Assembly (NCBI RefSeq): GCF_022836935.1 | Contig: NZ_CP083239.1 | Span: forward strand, 3,920,001-3,984,000 | Origin: Ancylobacter polymorphus | GTDB lineage: Bacteria > Pseudomonadota > Alphaproteobacteria > Rhizobiales > Xanthobacteraceae | Direction: 5' to 3' | DNA length: 64,000 bases | Shown here: piece by piece, positions 38,096 through 47,104 of the stretch | How the letters are laid out: every line of letters begins with the position of its first letter | Numbering within the stretch: the stretch's first letter is position 1 | Translations under genes and position numbers: made by a program | Notes under the pieces: model-generated | The model's input: only the letters and a program-made list of their open reading frames with translations | What the model was told of the DNA's origin: nothing | Database searches by the model: none

Positions 38096-38247
38096 AACCC
38101 CCGCGCCATCCGGGCAAGGGCCGACTTTTTGTCCCGCCCCGCCGATGCTGGGGGCCGTGGGGATGCGTAAACCATAGGGCGCGTCTGCTCTCCCACCGGC
38201 GACGCGCGCATGCCACAATGATGACACCATTGGTGGGAGGAGCGGGA

Positions 38248-38898
38248 ATGAAAGTGCTGGCGTTTCTTGCGCTGGGTCTTGCGTCGGCTCTCGTACAGCC
38301 GGCTTCGGCCCAGTCCATGCGGATGGCGGCCGTCGACGCGCCGCCGGCAACGGTCGCAGCGCCGCCGGAGATGAGCCCGCCCTCCACGGCAACCCCGGCC
38401 GCGCTCTCCGCACCCGCCGTCTCCACCACGCCGGACAGCTCTCTCCCCGTGACCGCGCCGTCGGCTGCTTCGTCACCGATCGAGGCAGCATCGGCCGGCC
38501 CCCTTCCCACCCCGCTCGAAGCCGCAGCGCCGCCACCGCCCGACGTGCAAGTGATGATCAGCGTTTCCAAGCAGCGCATGGTGGTGTCGGTCGCCGGCAA
38601 GGAACGTTACGCCTGGCCCGTCTCAACCGCCCGCAAGGGCTACCGGACCCCGCTCGGCACCTACCGGCCGGAACGCATGCACAAGCGCTATTTCTCGCGG
38701 AAATACGACAATGCGCCGATGCCCTACGCGATCTTCTTCCACCGGGGCTGGGCGATCCACGGCACGAACGCCATCGGCCGGCTCGGCCGCCCCGCCTCGC
38801 ATGGCTGCGTGCGCCTGCACCCGAACAATGCCCGCGCGCTCTTCGCCCTGGTAAGCGAACATGGTCGCGCCAACACGCAGATCACGGTCAGCCGCTGA
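38248..38898 (+). CDS. L,D-transpeptidase (YkuD domain)
   Basis: This 216-residue exported enzyme crosslinks peptidoglycan, or tethers outer-membrane proteins, via meso-diaminopimelate. It has a signal peptide (cleavage near ASAQS), a Pro/Ala/Ser-rich linker (residues 30-95) and a YkuD domain. The catalytic region is HGTNAIGRLGRPASHGCVRL, with the nucleophilic cysteine in SHGC. The ATG at 38248 follows GGGAGGAGCGGGA, a strong ribosome-binding site. A very long upstream open frame in the same phase is antisense shadow and is excluded. Confidence 0.93.
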   Translation: MKVLAFLALGLASALVQPASAQSMRMAAVDAPPATVAAPPEMSPPSTATPAALSAPAVSTTPDSSLPVTAPSAASSPIEAASAGPLPTPLEAAAPPPPDVQVMISVSKQRMVVSVAGKERYAWPVSTARKGYRTPLGTYRPERMHKRYFSRKYDNAPMPYAIFFHRGWAIHGTNAIGRLGRPASHGCVRLHPNNARALFALVSEHGRANTQITVSR

Positions 38899-38922
38899 GA
38901 GCGGTCCGGAAGGCGGCGCAGG

Positions 38923-40530
38923 TCACGCCGCCTTCTTCACATCCTTCACATCGGTGAAGACGATGCCCGGCCAGCGATCGCCGGTGTAGCCGATCATGAA
39001 GGCCGAGGGGCTGAGGAAGACCAGATCGCCATCAAGGTCTTCCGCCGTCGACAGCCGGTTGCCGGCGGCGAAATCCGCGAGCTTCTTGGGGTCTTCCGAC
39101 GACACCCAGCGGGCGAGCTGGAATTCCGACATATCGAAGCCGACCTCCAGCCCGTATTCGGCCTCCAGCCGGTTCTTCAGCACGTCGAGCTGCAACGGGC
39201 CAACAACGCCGACCAGCGCGGGCGAGCCGTCCGTGGGGCGGAACACCTGAACGACACCTTCCTCGGCCATTTCCTGCAGCGCCTGCTTCAGCTTCTTGGC
39301 CTTCATCGCGTCGGGCAGCTTCACCCGGCGCAGAATCTCCGGCGCGAAGGACGGCACGCCGACGAAATTGATGTCCTCGCCCTCGGTGAGCGTGTCGCCG
39401 ATGCGCAGATTGCCGTGGTTGGGAATGCCCACTACATCGCCGGCATAGGCCTCCTCGGCCAGCTGGCGGTCCTGAGCGAAGAAGAACTGCGGCGTCGCAA
39501 GACTCATCGGCTTGCCGGTGCGCACCAGCTTCGCCTTCATGCCGCGCTGAAGCTTGCCCGAGCACAGGCGGGCAAAGGCGATGCGGTCGCGATGGTTCGG
39601 GTCCATGTTCGCCTGGATCTTGAACACGAACGCGGTCATCCGCGCTTCCTCGGCCTCCACCTTACGCTTGTCCGCCTGCTGCGCGCGCGGCGGCGGGGCG
39701 TAGCGGCCGAGTCCTTCCAGGAGGTCGCCGACACCGAAATTGCGCAGCGCCGAGCCGAAATAGACCGGCGTAAGATGCCCCTCGAGGAAGGCCTGGATGT
39801 CGAAGGAGTTGCCGACCTCGCGCACGAGGCCGAGTTCCTCCGCCAGATTCTCCTCATCCAGCGTGACATTGAGCGCGGCGATCTGCGCCATGCTCATCTG
39901 CCGCAGCGGGCCGGTCTTCCCCTCGTCGCCATCGAGCAGACGCATGCCGCCAGTGGCGACATCCATGGTGCCGACGAAATCACGCCCCTGGCCCACCGGC
40001 CAGGTCATCGGCGTGGTGTCGAGCGCCAGCGTCTTCTCGATCTCGTCGAGAATCTCGAACGGATCGCGGCTCTCGCGGTCCATCTTGTTGATGAAGGTGA
40101 TGATGGGAATGTCGCGCAGGCGGCACACTTCCAGCAGCTTGCGGGTGCGCGCTTCGATGCCCTTGGCGGCGTCGATCACCATCACCGCCGCGTCAACCGC
40201 CGTCAGCGTGCGGTAGGTGTCTTCCGAGAAATCCTCATGGCCCGGCGTGTCCAGCAGGTTGAACACATGGCCGTCGAACTCGAAGGTCATCACCGAGGTC
40301 GCGACCGAAATGCCACGCTCGCGCTCGATCGCCATCCAGTCCGAGCGCGTGGAGCGGCGGTCCTTCTTCGCCCGCACCTGCCCGGCAAGCTGGATCGCGC
40401 CACCGAACAGCAGCAGCTTTTCGGTCAGCGTGGTCTTACCCGCATCGGGATGCGAGATGATCGCGAAGGTGCGGCGGCGCGCAACCTCGGTGGCGATGGG
40501 TGAGGCTGCGGAATTGGAGAGTGCGTTCAT
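38923..40530 (-). CDS. prfC: Peptide chain release factor 3
   Basis: RF3 is a translational GTPase that recycles RF1/RF2 from ribosomes. The 535-residue protein shows G1 SHPDAGKTTLTE, the switch I region SDWMAIERERGISV, DTPGHEDF and FINKMDRES, then domains II and III. The start at 40530 (MNALSN) gives the family-like N-terminus; the frame extends 43 codons upstream without support. Confidence 0.95.
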   Translation of the reverse strand: MNALSNSAASPIATEVARRRTFAIISHPDAGKTTLTEKLLLFGGAIQLAGQVRAKKDRRSTRSDWMAIERERGISVATSVMTFEFDGHVFNLLDTPGHEDFSEDTYRTLTAVDAAVMVIDAAKGIEARTRKLLEVCRLRDIPIITFINKMDRESRDPFEILDEIEKTLALDTTPMTWPVGQGRDFVGTMDVATGGMRLLDGDEGKTGPLRQMSMAQIAALNVTLDEENLAEELGLVREVGNSFDIQAFLEGHLTPVYFGSALRNFGVGDLLEGLGRYAPPPRAQQADKRKVEAEEARMTAFVFKIQANMDPNHRDRIAFARLCSGKLQRGMKAKLVRTGKPMSLATPQFFFAQDRQLAEEAYAGDVVGIPNHGNLRIGDTLTEGEDINFVGVPSFAPEILRRVKLPDAMKAKKLKQALQEMAEEGVVQVFRPTDGSPALVGVVGPLQLDVLKNRLEAEYGLEVGFDMSEFQLARWVSSEDPKKLADFAAGNRLSTAEDLDGDLVFLSPSAFMIGYTGDRWPGIVFTDVKDVKKAA

Positions 40531-40603
40531 GCGAGCCGATGTGGCAGGGAAGCCGCGCCGGATCAAGGGGTGAGCGGCTTTCCGTGATACGGGAAGGCCG
40601 CCC

Positions 40604-40951
40604 TCAGCCGAACTGCTTCTCGTAGAGTTCCGGCTTGAAGCCCACCAGCAGCGTGCCATCGACGTCGAGCACCGGCCGCTTGATGAGGGATGGCTGGGCC
40701 TGCATCAGCGCCACCGCCTTCGCCTCATCGATATCGACCTTCTCGGCATCGGGCAGATTACGAAACGTGGTGCCGGCACGGTTGAGCAGGACTTCCCAGC
40801 CGATCTTGCCGGCCCAGTTCTGCAGCCGTGCCGCGTCGATGCCGGCAGCTTTGTAATCGTGGAACACATAGACGACGCCCCGCCCGTCAAGCCAGGCGCG
40901 CGCCTTCTTCATCGTGTCGCAGTTCTTGATGCCGTAGATCGTGACGCTCAT
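40604..40951 (-). CDS. ArsC/Spx family reductase-like protein (YffB type)
   Basis: This 115-residue thioredoxin-fold protein matches the ArsC-like Yffb/Spx family. The N-terminus SVTIYGIKNCDTMKKARAWL has one cysteine (C11) where ArsC has its catalytic residue. RPVLDVDGTLLVGFKPELYEKQF is the family end. YffB-type proteins are often glutathione-linked oxidoreductases rather than arsenate reductases. No arsenic gene is nearby. Confidence 0.9.
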   Translation of the reverse strand: MSVTIYGIKNCDTMKKARAWLDGRGVVYVFHDYKAAGIDAARLQNWAGKIGWEVLLNRAGTTFRNLPDAEKVDIDEAKAVALMQAQPSLIKRPVLDVDGTLLVGFKPELYEKQFG

Positions 40952-41023
40952 GCTCGTCTCCTCCGCAATACCGCCCCCGTGATAACGGGGACGGCACGGC
41001 GTTTGAAGACCGCAGGCCGCGAT

Positions 41024-41245
41024 CTACTTGGCGGTCGCGGCACCGATGGCACCACCGGCAACCGCGCCAATGCCCGCGCCCCAGGCAGCGCCGGTGCCGC
41101 CGCCGGCGATGCCGCCGATCACCGCGCCAGTACCTGCGCCGATCACCGCGCCCGTGCCCGCCCGGCGCTGGGTCGTGGTGCAGCCGGCGACGAGGAGAGC
41201 GGCGACGGCGATGACAGTGAGCTTCGTGGCGATGGCTTTGGACAT
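41024..41245 (-). CDS. Glycine-zipper lipoprotein (73 aa)
   Basis: This 73-residue precursor has a lipobox LLVAGC near residue 21 and then a glycine-rich repeat (GAGTGAVIGGIAGGGTGAAWG) typical of YMGG/glycine-zipper small outer-membrane or envelope lipoproteins. The start at 41245 is used; an upstream ATG (41287) adds a non-family segment. Function is unknown, but such proteins are abundant in Rhizobiales. Confidence 0.82.
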   Translation of the reverse strand: MSKAIATKLTVIAVAALLVAGCTTTQRRAGTGAVIGAGTGAVIGGIAGGGTGAAWGAGIGAVAGGAIGAATAK

Positions 41246-41352
41246 TGGCGTTCTCCCCAGGATTCGATGGCTGAAACTACCTCCCACCTGCCCGCCTCAC
41301 AATCGCGATCGATTAAGCATAAGCACGGAGAGCAACCCAGAAGCGAAGCCCC

Positions 41353-41676
41353 TCAGCGCCAGCTTCTCACCCAACGGCCGGGTTCGTAGACCCATTGACC
41401 TCGACGCAGCACCCAGCGCGGGCCGACATATTCAAAGCCGCGGCGGTTTTCTTCCCAGTGGCCGGCTGACCAGACCCATCCCCGCCCCGGCCACCAGGCC
41501 CAATGTCCCGGCACCCAAGCGTAACCCCGGCGTGGCGCCGGGCGAGGCTCGCGTCGGGGAGCCGGCGGAGGGCTCGTCGGCGCGGACTGCGCCTGTGCCG
41601 TCTGATGCGCGGCGATACCGAGCGGCGCGGAGAGAAGGGCGGCAGCGACCTTGAGAAGGGATCGACGCGAGAGCAT
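41353..41676 (-). CDS. YXWGXW-type repeat protein with Tat-like signal
   Basis: This 107-residue secreted protein begins MLSRRSLLKVAAALL, a good twin-arginine consensus (SRRSLLK), followed by a Pro/Arg linker. It then has Trp/Tyr-rich repeats (WVPGHWAWWPGRGWVWSAGHW, WVYEPGRW), resembling the YXWGXW repeat family. Its function is unknown. The divergent SoxYZ-like gene starts 207 bases away. Confidence 0.78.
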   Translation of the reverse strand: MLSRRSLLKVAAALLSAPLGIAAHQTAQAQSAPTSPPPAPRREPRPAPRRGYAWVPGHWAWWPGRGWVWSAGHWEENRRGFEYVGPRWVLRRGQWVYEPGRWVRSWR

Positions 41677-41882
41677 CAGGCTCACTCCAGCTTGAAAGAG
41701 GCGCGGCGACAGCCAAGCCCTCAGCAGGGCGTGGACGTCACAAAGCTGGATGATGACCGCCGCGCGCTGCCCACGCAATCGTCGCGGGCTCGCGGTATCG
41801 TGGCCTGAGATTCAACGTCGAAAAGGTGTATGATGGTGCCAACCGCCGGACGGGCAACGATCCGGCAGGCCGGGAGGTCGCC

Positions 41883-42713
41883 ATGCACCGCTATCAACGC
41901 CGTCTACGCCTTTTCCTCGCCGTCACGCTGTTTTCTGCCCTCGCCGTCAGCGCCGCCGCCGCGCAGGAGCCGGGAGCCGATGCCACCTGGAAGTCGCTGC
42001 GGCCGGATATCTTCGGCGAGCGTCCCATTGAGGAGGCGAGTCCGCTTGTTCGCCTCACCGCCCCCAAACGGGCGGAGGACGCCGCCATGGTGCCGATCGA
42101 CGTGGAAATCGTGTTGCCCGAGGGCGATCCGCGCACCGTATCCAAGCTGACGCTGATCGTCGACGAGAACCCCGCCCCGCTTGCGGCCACATTCACCTTC
42201 GGTGGCAATCGCCGCGATGTGGCGCTCGGCACCCGGCTGCGGGTGAACTCCTATTCCTATGTGCGCGCCATCGCGGAGACCAGCGACGGCGGCCTGCACA
42301 TGGCCGAGCGCTATGTAAAGGCCTCGGGCGGCTGCTCCGCCCCGGCAATGAAGGACGAAGAAGCGCAGCTGAAAAATCTCGGCCAGCTCAAGCTGAAATC
42401 GGTGAAGGCGGACGGGATGGATGACGCCAGCCAGGCGAGCCGCGTCTCGCAGCTGCAGCTGATGATCCGTCACCCCAACTATTCCGGCCTGCAGATGGAC
42501 CCGCTGACGCGGGCCTATATCCCCGCCAAGTTCGTCGACAATATCCGCGTGACCCAGGGCGACGAGCTGATCTTCTCCATGGTCGGCGGCATCTCGCTCA
42601 GCGAGGATCCTGCGATCCGCGTCTCCTACGACCCGGATGGCAAGGAAGTCCATGTCGACGCCGGCGATACGGACGGACGCAAGTTCGAGGGCGAGCTGAA
42701 GCCGGCGAGTTGA
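41883..42713 (+). CDS. Quinoprotein dehydrogenase-associated SoxYZ-like carrier (fused)
   Basis: This 276-residue secreted protein has a signal peptide ending near AAAAQ, a SoxY-like domain (residues ~40-155) and a SoxZ-like domain (~165-276). The SoxY part ends in YVKASGGCS, with GGC at 149-151, resembling the GGCGG swinging-arm motif of SoxY but internal rather than C-terminal because SoxZ is fused after it. C151 is the only cysteine. In sulfur oxidation, SoxYZ carries substrates covalently on this cysteine. In TIGR04557 family members the carrier is associated with quinoprotein dehydrogenases and has no proven substrate. The neighbouring pqq genes fit that association. Start at 41883 follows GGGAGGTCGCC. 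Confidence 0.87.
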   Translation: MHRYQRRLRLFLAVTLFSALAVSAAAAQEPGADATWKSLRPDIFGERPIEEASPLVRLTAPKRAEDAAMVPIDVEIVLPEGDPRTVSKLTLIVDENPAPLAATFTFGGNRRDVALGTRLRVNSYSYVRAIAETSDGGLHMAERYVKASGGCSAPAMKDEEAQLKNLGQLKLKSVKADGMDDASQASRVSQLQLMIRHPNYSGLQMDPLTRAYIPAKFVDNIRVTQGDELIFSMVGGISLSEDPAIRVSYDPDGKEVHVDAGDTDGRKFEGELKPAS

Positions 42714-42774
42714 CCGCCGGGCCAGCAACAAGCGGGAGCCACGGATCGCGCCGCTCCCGCCCTCCCGCCTTCGA

Positions 42775-43224
42775 TCAATAGAAACAGGTGACTTCCGCTT
42801 CCGCCTGCGCCCGATGCAGATCGGCCACGATGTCGCGGAACAGGCCCGTATTGCGGAACAGCTCGGCCTGCTGCCCCGCCACCTGGCTGACGCTCATGAT
42901 GGTTTCGGCTTCCTCATAGCGCTCATAGGGCATGATGGTCGCGATGGTGTCGATCGAGCAGGAGCACTTTTCAAGCGCCTGCCGCGTCTGGCCGTTCACG
43001 ATCATGCAGGCGAACACATAGTCGGCCCGCGCCGCCGTGGGGTAATCGTTGATCAGGCCGGAAGTCGGCGCCTTGGGCACCGGCTTGCGCGCGCCGGCGG
43101 TGAGGCCGGGAGACAGCGTCTCCTGCGCCAGCACGCCGCCGGCCCCCAGCAGCGTGAACATCAGGACGGCGGCGAGATGCCCCGCCTTCGCCGTCCGCAC
43201 GGACCGTGTGTTCGCCATGGTCAT
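42775..43224 (-). CDS. Secreted cysteine-containing protein of unknown function, methanol island
   Basis: This 149-residue protein has a signal peptide (residues 1-34, LLGAGGVLAQE), then a domain with four cysteines: C73, C87, C89 (KCSCS) and C147 near the end (VTCFY). The central helix contains YERYEEAETIM. I do not recognise a family. The Cys-x-Cys pair suggests a disulfide or metal site. An upstream ATG at 43224 and an internal one at 43218 are both possible starts; GGAG precedes them. It lies 20 bases downstream of the next secreted protein, probably in one transcript with the pqq genes. Confidence 0.75.
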   Translation of the reverse strand: MTMANTRSVRTAKAGHLAAVLMFTLLGAGGVLAQETLSPGLTAGARKPVPKAPTSGLINDYPTAARADYVFACMIVNGQTRQALEKCSCSIDTIATIMPYERYEEAETIMSVSQVAGQQAELFRNTGLFRDIVADLHRAQAEAEVTCFY

Positions 43225-43244
43225 TCCTCTCCTGGGGCGGCCGC

Positions 43245-43931
43245 CTATTTCACTGCTGGCGTGTGGGTCACGCCGGTCAGCGTAAGGCTGGTCTCGATCA
43301 TGTTGGAGCTGCCATCCGCCTTGGGCGTGACGACATCGATGGAATAGAGCCCGCCGGGCACCGCGTCGGCGAACAGGAATTCGTAGCGCCGCCCCACCAG
43401 TTCCAGCAGCTTGTCCTTGTTCGGGTCCTCGGCGAAGGGCAGCATGGTGAGCTTCCAGCCCTCGACCTCACGTCCATCAAAGGAAAAGCGCGCTGGCGTC
43501 ACGGTGCCGGTGGAAAGATGCTCACGCACCCGGTTGCGCAAATAAAACGGGCTGCCCTTGGTCAGCTGCGCGATTTCCTTTACGTCACGCTCCAGCAGGA
43601 TGAGCGCGATCGGATTGCCGTTCATGGTCGGGAAAGGCCCGGCCTCGCCCTCCTGACTGCCACGGTGAATGATGACATCCGCGACCCGTTTGGCGGGATC
43701 GTCGGCCGGCGCCTCGACCTTCATGTCCAGCGTTTCCTCAAAGCCGTCGCCGAGCTTGGCCTCGGAAGTCACATGCTTATAGGCATAGATCAGAGTCGTG
43801 CCCGGCTGCACCTGGGCGAGATAGGGACGCTCGAAGAACAGCTCGGCGGCCGTTGGCGCGGCAAACGCGGCGGACGCGACAAGGGTCGCCAGCGAGGCCG
43901 CGGCGGCAAGGGTGCGGGCAATACGCAACAT
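43245..43931 (-). CDS. Secreted protein of unknown function, methanol island
   Basis: This 228-residue precursor has a signal peptide ending near AFAAP. The mature part is beta-rich with few cysteines (none in the mature portion), including LIYAYKHVTSEA, DVIIHRGSQEGEAGPFP and ARFSFDGREVEGWKL. I recognise no domain; a lipocalin-like or beta-barrel-like fold is conceivable but only guessed. It lies 12 bases downstream of pqqE, suggesting the same operon. Confidence 0.72.
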   Translation of the reverse strand: MLRIARTLAAAASLATLVASAAFAAPTAAELFFERPYLAQVQPGTTLIYAYKHVTSEAKLGDGFEETLDMKVEAPADDPAKRVADVIIHRGSQEGEAGPFPTMNGNPIALILLERDVKEIAQLTKGSPFYLRNRVREHLSTGTVTPARFSFDGREVEGWKLTMLPFAEDPNKDKLLELVGRRYEFLFADAVPGGLYSIDVVTPKADGSSNMIETSLTLTGVTHTPAVK

Positions 43932-43943
43932 GGAACGTCTCCG

Positions 43944-45089
43944 TCAGCCGGCGCGGTCGGGCTGGAAATAGCGTCGGTAGTCATAGATCTCGGAGCCGTC
44001 GGCATCGGCTTCGGCCAGCGCCAGCAGGTCGGCGTGCAGCGGCGACAAATGGCAGGCGGGATCGGTGGCGGCGGCATCGCCGGCAATGGCCATGGCCTGG
44101 CAGCGGCAGCCACCCCAGTCGATTTCCTTGCGGTCGCAGCTCTTGCACAGCGGCGGCATCCAGTCCGTGCCGCGAAAGGCGTTGAAGGCCGGTGAATTCA
44201 CCCAGACATCGCTGAGCGAATGGTCTCGCACATTCCAGAAATCGAGGTTCGGAATCGTCTCCGCCGCATGGCAGGGCAGCACCTTGCCGGAGGGCGTGAC
44301 ATTGAGCGACTGACGGCCCCAGCCATTCATGCAGGGCTTGGGGTACTTGGCGTAATAGTCCGGCACGACGGCGTCGATGGTAAGGATGCCCTTGAGCCGC
44401 GTGCGCGCCTCCTCCACCACGTCGAGCGCCCAGAACACCTGGTCGCGGGTCGGCATCAACGCGCCGCGATTGCGCAGCGCCCAGCCATAATATTGCGAAT
44501 GGGCGATCTCGATGCGTTTGGCACCGAGGGACAAGGCGAGCTCGATGAAGTCCGGGATCTGGTGGATGTTGGCCCGGTGCACCACGGAATTGATGGTGAG
44601 CGGCAGGCCGAGCCGCCGGACCTCATGGGCAACCGCAAGCTTCCTCTCATGCGCACCGCGGAAATTCGAGACCTTGTCGGTCATGTCAGCCGTCGCGCCC
44701 TGGAAGGACAGCTGAACATGGTCGATGCCGGCATCGGAAATGGACTGCAGCCGCTCCGCCGTCACGCCCACGCCGGCGGTGATCAGATTGGTGTAGAGCC
44801 CCACCTCGACACAGTGGCGGATCATCTGTTCGAGATCGCGCCGCGCCGTGGGCTCGCCGCCGGAGAGATGGACCTGCAGCACGCCGAGCTTGGCCGCCTC
44901 GGAGAACACCCGCAGCCAGGTCTCGGTGTCGAGTTCGACATTGCGCCGGTCGAGCTCGACCGGGTTGGAGCAATAGGGGCATTGCAGCGGGCAGCGATGC
45001 GTCAGCTCCGCCAGCATGCCATAGGGGATGGGAGGCGCCGGGCGTGCCGGCACCTCCAGCTGGTGACGAGGCTCATCAATGAGGCTCAT
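43944..45089 (-). CDS. pqqE: PQQ biosynthesis radical SAM protein PqqE
   Basis: PqqE forms the carbon-carbon crosslink between Glu and Tyr in the PqqA peptide. The 381-residue protein has the radical SAM triad C33, C37, C40 ([13 protein letters not shown]), the S-adenosylmethionine-binding [11 protein letters not shown] and a SPASM extension with six cysteines near the end ([19 protein letters not shown] and DPACHLS). It overlaps pqqD by four bases. Confidence 0.97.
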   Translation of the reverse strand: MSLIDEPRHQLEVPARPAPPIPYGMLAELTHRCPLQCPYCSNPVELDRRNVELDTETWLRVFSEAAKLGVLQVHLSGGEPTARRDLEQMIRHCVEVGLYTNLITAGVGVTAERLQSISDAGIDHVQLSFQGATADMTDKVSNFRGAHERKLAVAHEVRRLGLPLTINSVVHRANIHQIPDFIELALSLGAKRIEIAHSQYYGWALRNRGALMPTRDQVFWALDVVEEARTRLKGILTIDAVVPDYYAKYPKPCMNGWGRQSLNVTPSGKVLPCHAAETIPNLDFWNVRDHSLSDVWVNSPAFNAFRGTDWMPPLCKSCDRKEIDWGGCRCQAMAIAGDAAATDPACHLSPLHADLLALAEADADGSEIYDYRRYFQPDRAG

Positions 45090-45397
45090 GATGCGGCATC
45101 CCCGACCAAGGGCGAGGTGACCTCGATCAGCCCCTTCTCGGCGAGCCCGGCGAGGAAGGCATCGACATCTGTGGCGATCGTCTGACGCTCCACCGTGAAG
45201 GCGGTCGCGAGTTCATCGACGATGAGGCCGATGGAGCGCGCACCGTCCACCTTTTTCAGGATCTCGACCGCGACAGGATCGGGATTGAGCACCCGTTCGG
45301 GCGCCAGCAGCACCCACTGGCCCCGCGCCTCGTCATGCCGGAGTCGCACACCGCGCGCCAGCCTGGGAACGCTGTTCGCCGCAAGAGTCGCTGTCAT
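45086..45397 (-). CDS. pqqD: PQQ biosynthesis peptide chaperone PqqD
   Basis: PqqD binds the PqqA peptide and presents it to PqqE. The 103-residue protein has the winged-helix-like RiPP recognition element, with [20 protein letters not shown] and the [18 protein letters not shown] [20 protein letters not shown] pattern. The start at 45397 overlaps the pqqC stop (ATGA-type overlap). The longer frame upstream overlaps pqqC and is rejected. Confidence 0.95.
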   Translation of the reverse strand: MTATLAANSVPRLARGVRLRHDEARGQWVLLAPERVLNPDPVAVEILKKVDGARSIGLIVDELATAFTVERQTIATDVDAFLAGLAEKGLIEVTSPLVGDAAS

Positions 45398-46131
45398 CAC
45401 CCCTCCTTCGGGACGAAGGCTCCCGGATAGGCCATTCTCGGGTCGATATAGGCGAAATAGAGCGCGTCGAGTTGCACCCACAGCACGTCGCACTTGAATT
45501 CCAGCGCCCGGATCGCCTGTTCCTGCTGCTCCGGCGTGCGGGCGTGCTGCTTTACATAGTCGAGCGCGAAGTCCGCATCGCGCGGCGCCTGGGTCAGGCG
45601 CTTGTCGAAATAGGCAAGAGTCTCCTTGGAGACGAAATCATAGTTCTTCAGCATGCCGGCGACACGCTCGCCGATGATGCCGGGCGAGAACATCTCCGTG
45701 AGCGAGGAGGCGATGGCCTCAAGCAGCGTCTTCTCGCGGACGAAATGCACATAGGCGTCGACTGCGAACTTGGTCGCCGGCAGCAGACCGCGCAGCGAGG
45801 TGACGGTATGGCGGTCGAGCCCGAGGCTGTCAGTCAGCACCAGCCAGCGGGCGATGCCGCCCTCCCCCTCATGGTCGCCATCGTGATCGACGATGCGCTG
45901 GCGCCAGACGCGGCGCAGTTCCGGCTCCTCCATGCGGGCGAGAATGGCGGAATCCTTCACCGGGATCATCGCCTGGTAGTAATAGCGATTGAGCGCCCAG
46001 GCCTGAACCTGACCAAAGGTTAGCTGACCATTATGCAGCAACTTGTGAAAGGGATGCAGGCTGTGATAGCGGCGCGTACCCACATCGCGCAGGCGCGCCT
46101 CAAGTTCTTCCGGCGAAAGAAGCGTGGTCAT
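45397..46131 (-). CDS. pqqC: Pyrroloquinoline-quinone synthase PqqC
   Basis: PqqC carries out the final eight-electron oxidation and ring closure to PQQ. The 244-residue protein has the heme-oxygenase-like all-helical fold, with YHSLHPFHKLLHNGQLT, NRYYYQAMIPVKD and IVDHDGDHEGEGGIARWL containing the conserved histidines and arginines. Its start at 46131 overlaps the pqqB stop by four bases. Confidence 0.96.
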   Translation of the reverse strand: MTTLLSPEELEARLRDVGTRRYHSLHPFHKLLHNGQLTFGQVQAWALNRYYYQAMIPVKDSAILARMEEPELRRVWRQRIVDHDGDHEGEGGIARWLVLTDSLGLDRHTVTSLRGLLPATKFAVDAYVHFVREKTLLEAIASSLTEMFSPGIIGERVAGMLKNYDFVSKETLAYFDKRLTQAPRDADFALDYVKQHARTPEQQEQAIRALEFKCDVLWVQLDALYFAYIDPRMAYPGAFVPKEG

Positions 46132-47066
46132 AGGGCAATCTCCATCCCATCGTGAGCGATTTCCCATCCGGCTTTATTCGCCGTGATCCGCTCATCTGAG
46201 CCATCAACCAGCACCGGATTGGTGTTGTTGATGTGAACATAGATTTTCCGCCCGACGTTGACCTCGCGCAAAGCCTCGATCGAACCGCGCGGACCGGACA
46301 TCGACATATGCCCCATCCGCGCCCCGGTCTTGGTGCCGACACCGGCGAGCACCATCTCGTCATCCTGCCAGAGCGTGCCGTCGAACAGCACAGCGTCCGC
46401 GCCGTCCAGCCGTGCGCGCAAGGTGTCCGTCATGGCCGCACAGCCGGGAATATACAGAACGCGCCGGCCGCCGGCAGCGAGTTCGACACCGATGGTTTGC
46501 TCACCCTCGCGATCGGTGGTGAGCGACCCCTGCTCGGCCTGCTCGCGCGCTTCAAGATAGAGGGCGATCTTGCCCGGCACCGGAAAAATCGTCGCGTGCA
46601 CGCCTGAGACCAGTTCAAACGACGCGCCCAGCTGCACCGGGCGGCGCGCCACGACATCGGGGGCCAGCACATCGAAGGCGCTGCTGCCCGCGAGCACTCC
46701 GTGCACACCCGGCGTCGCCATCAGCGCGAAAGGCTGCGCCTCGCGCAGGCTGAGCAGGCCGGCGACATGGTCGATATCGGCATTGGTCAACAGTACGGAT
46801 TTGAGCGGCGAATGCCGCAGCCCCTCTCGGGGATGCAAGGCAGGGGTTGCCTGCAATTGCGCGAGAATTTCGGGCGCGCAGTTCACCAGCGCCCAGTCGC
46901 GACCATTAGATGTCACAGCGATCGACGCCTGCGTTCGCCGCTTGACGCGGGGATCGTTCGCCCATGCAAGCGAACAGACCGCGCAGCGGCAGTTCCACTG
47001 AGGGAACCCACCGCCCGCGGCTGATCCGAGGATCACAAGCTTGAAGTGGGACGGGGGCGTGGTCAT
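46128..47066 (-). CDS. pqqB: PQQ biosynthesis hydroxylase PqqB
   Basis: PqqB is a metallo-beta-lactamase-fold, iron-dependent hydroxylase acting on the crosslinked tyrosine. The 312-residue protein has GSAAGGGFPQWNCRCAVC near the start and TNADIDHVAGLLSLRE, the metal site. It lacks the complete HxHxDH of ordinary hydrolases, as is normal for PqqB. The ATG at 47066 was chosen; the frame extends only to a TTG at 47072. Confidence 0.96.
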   Translation of the reverse strand: MTTPPSHFKLVILGSAAGGGFPQWNCRCAVCSLAWANDPRVKRRTQASIAVTSNGRDWALVNCAPEILAQLQATPALHPREGLRHSPLKSVLLTNADIDHVAGLLSLREAQPFALMATPGVHGVLAGSSAFDVLAPDVVARRPVQLGASFELVSGVHATIFPVPGKIALYLEAREQAEQGSLTTDREGEQTIGVELAAGGRRVLYIPGCAAMTDTLRARLDGADAVLFDGTLWQDDEMVLAGVGTKTGARMGHMSMSGPRGSIEALREVNVGRKIYVHINNTNPVLVDGSDERITANKAGWEIAHDGMEIAL

Positions 47067-47104
47067 CGGCAAAGCGACTTCATGCCATCCCGTCCCCAGA
47101 AGGC

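Noticed and set aside
36562..38247. Very long plus-strand frame upstream of the L,D-transpeptidase
   Set aside because: It is antisense to panB and nnrU, lacks any domain and has no ribosome-binding site. Only its last 216 codons are real.
40604..40951. Arsenate reductase call
   Set aside because: The sequence is of the YffB/Spx-like branch and no ars gene is nearby.
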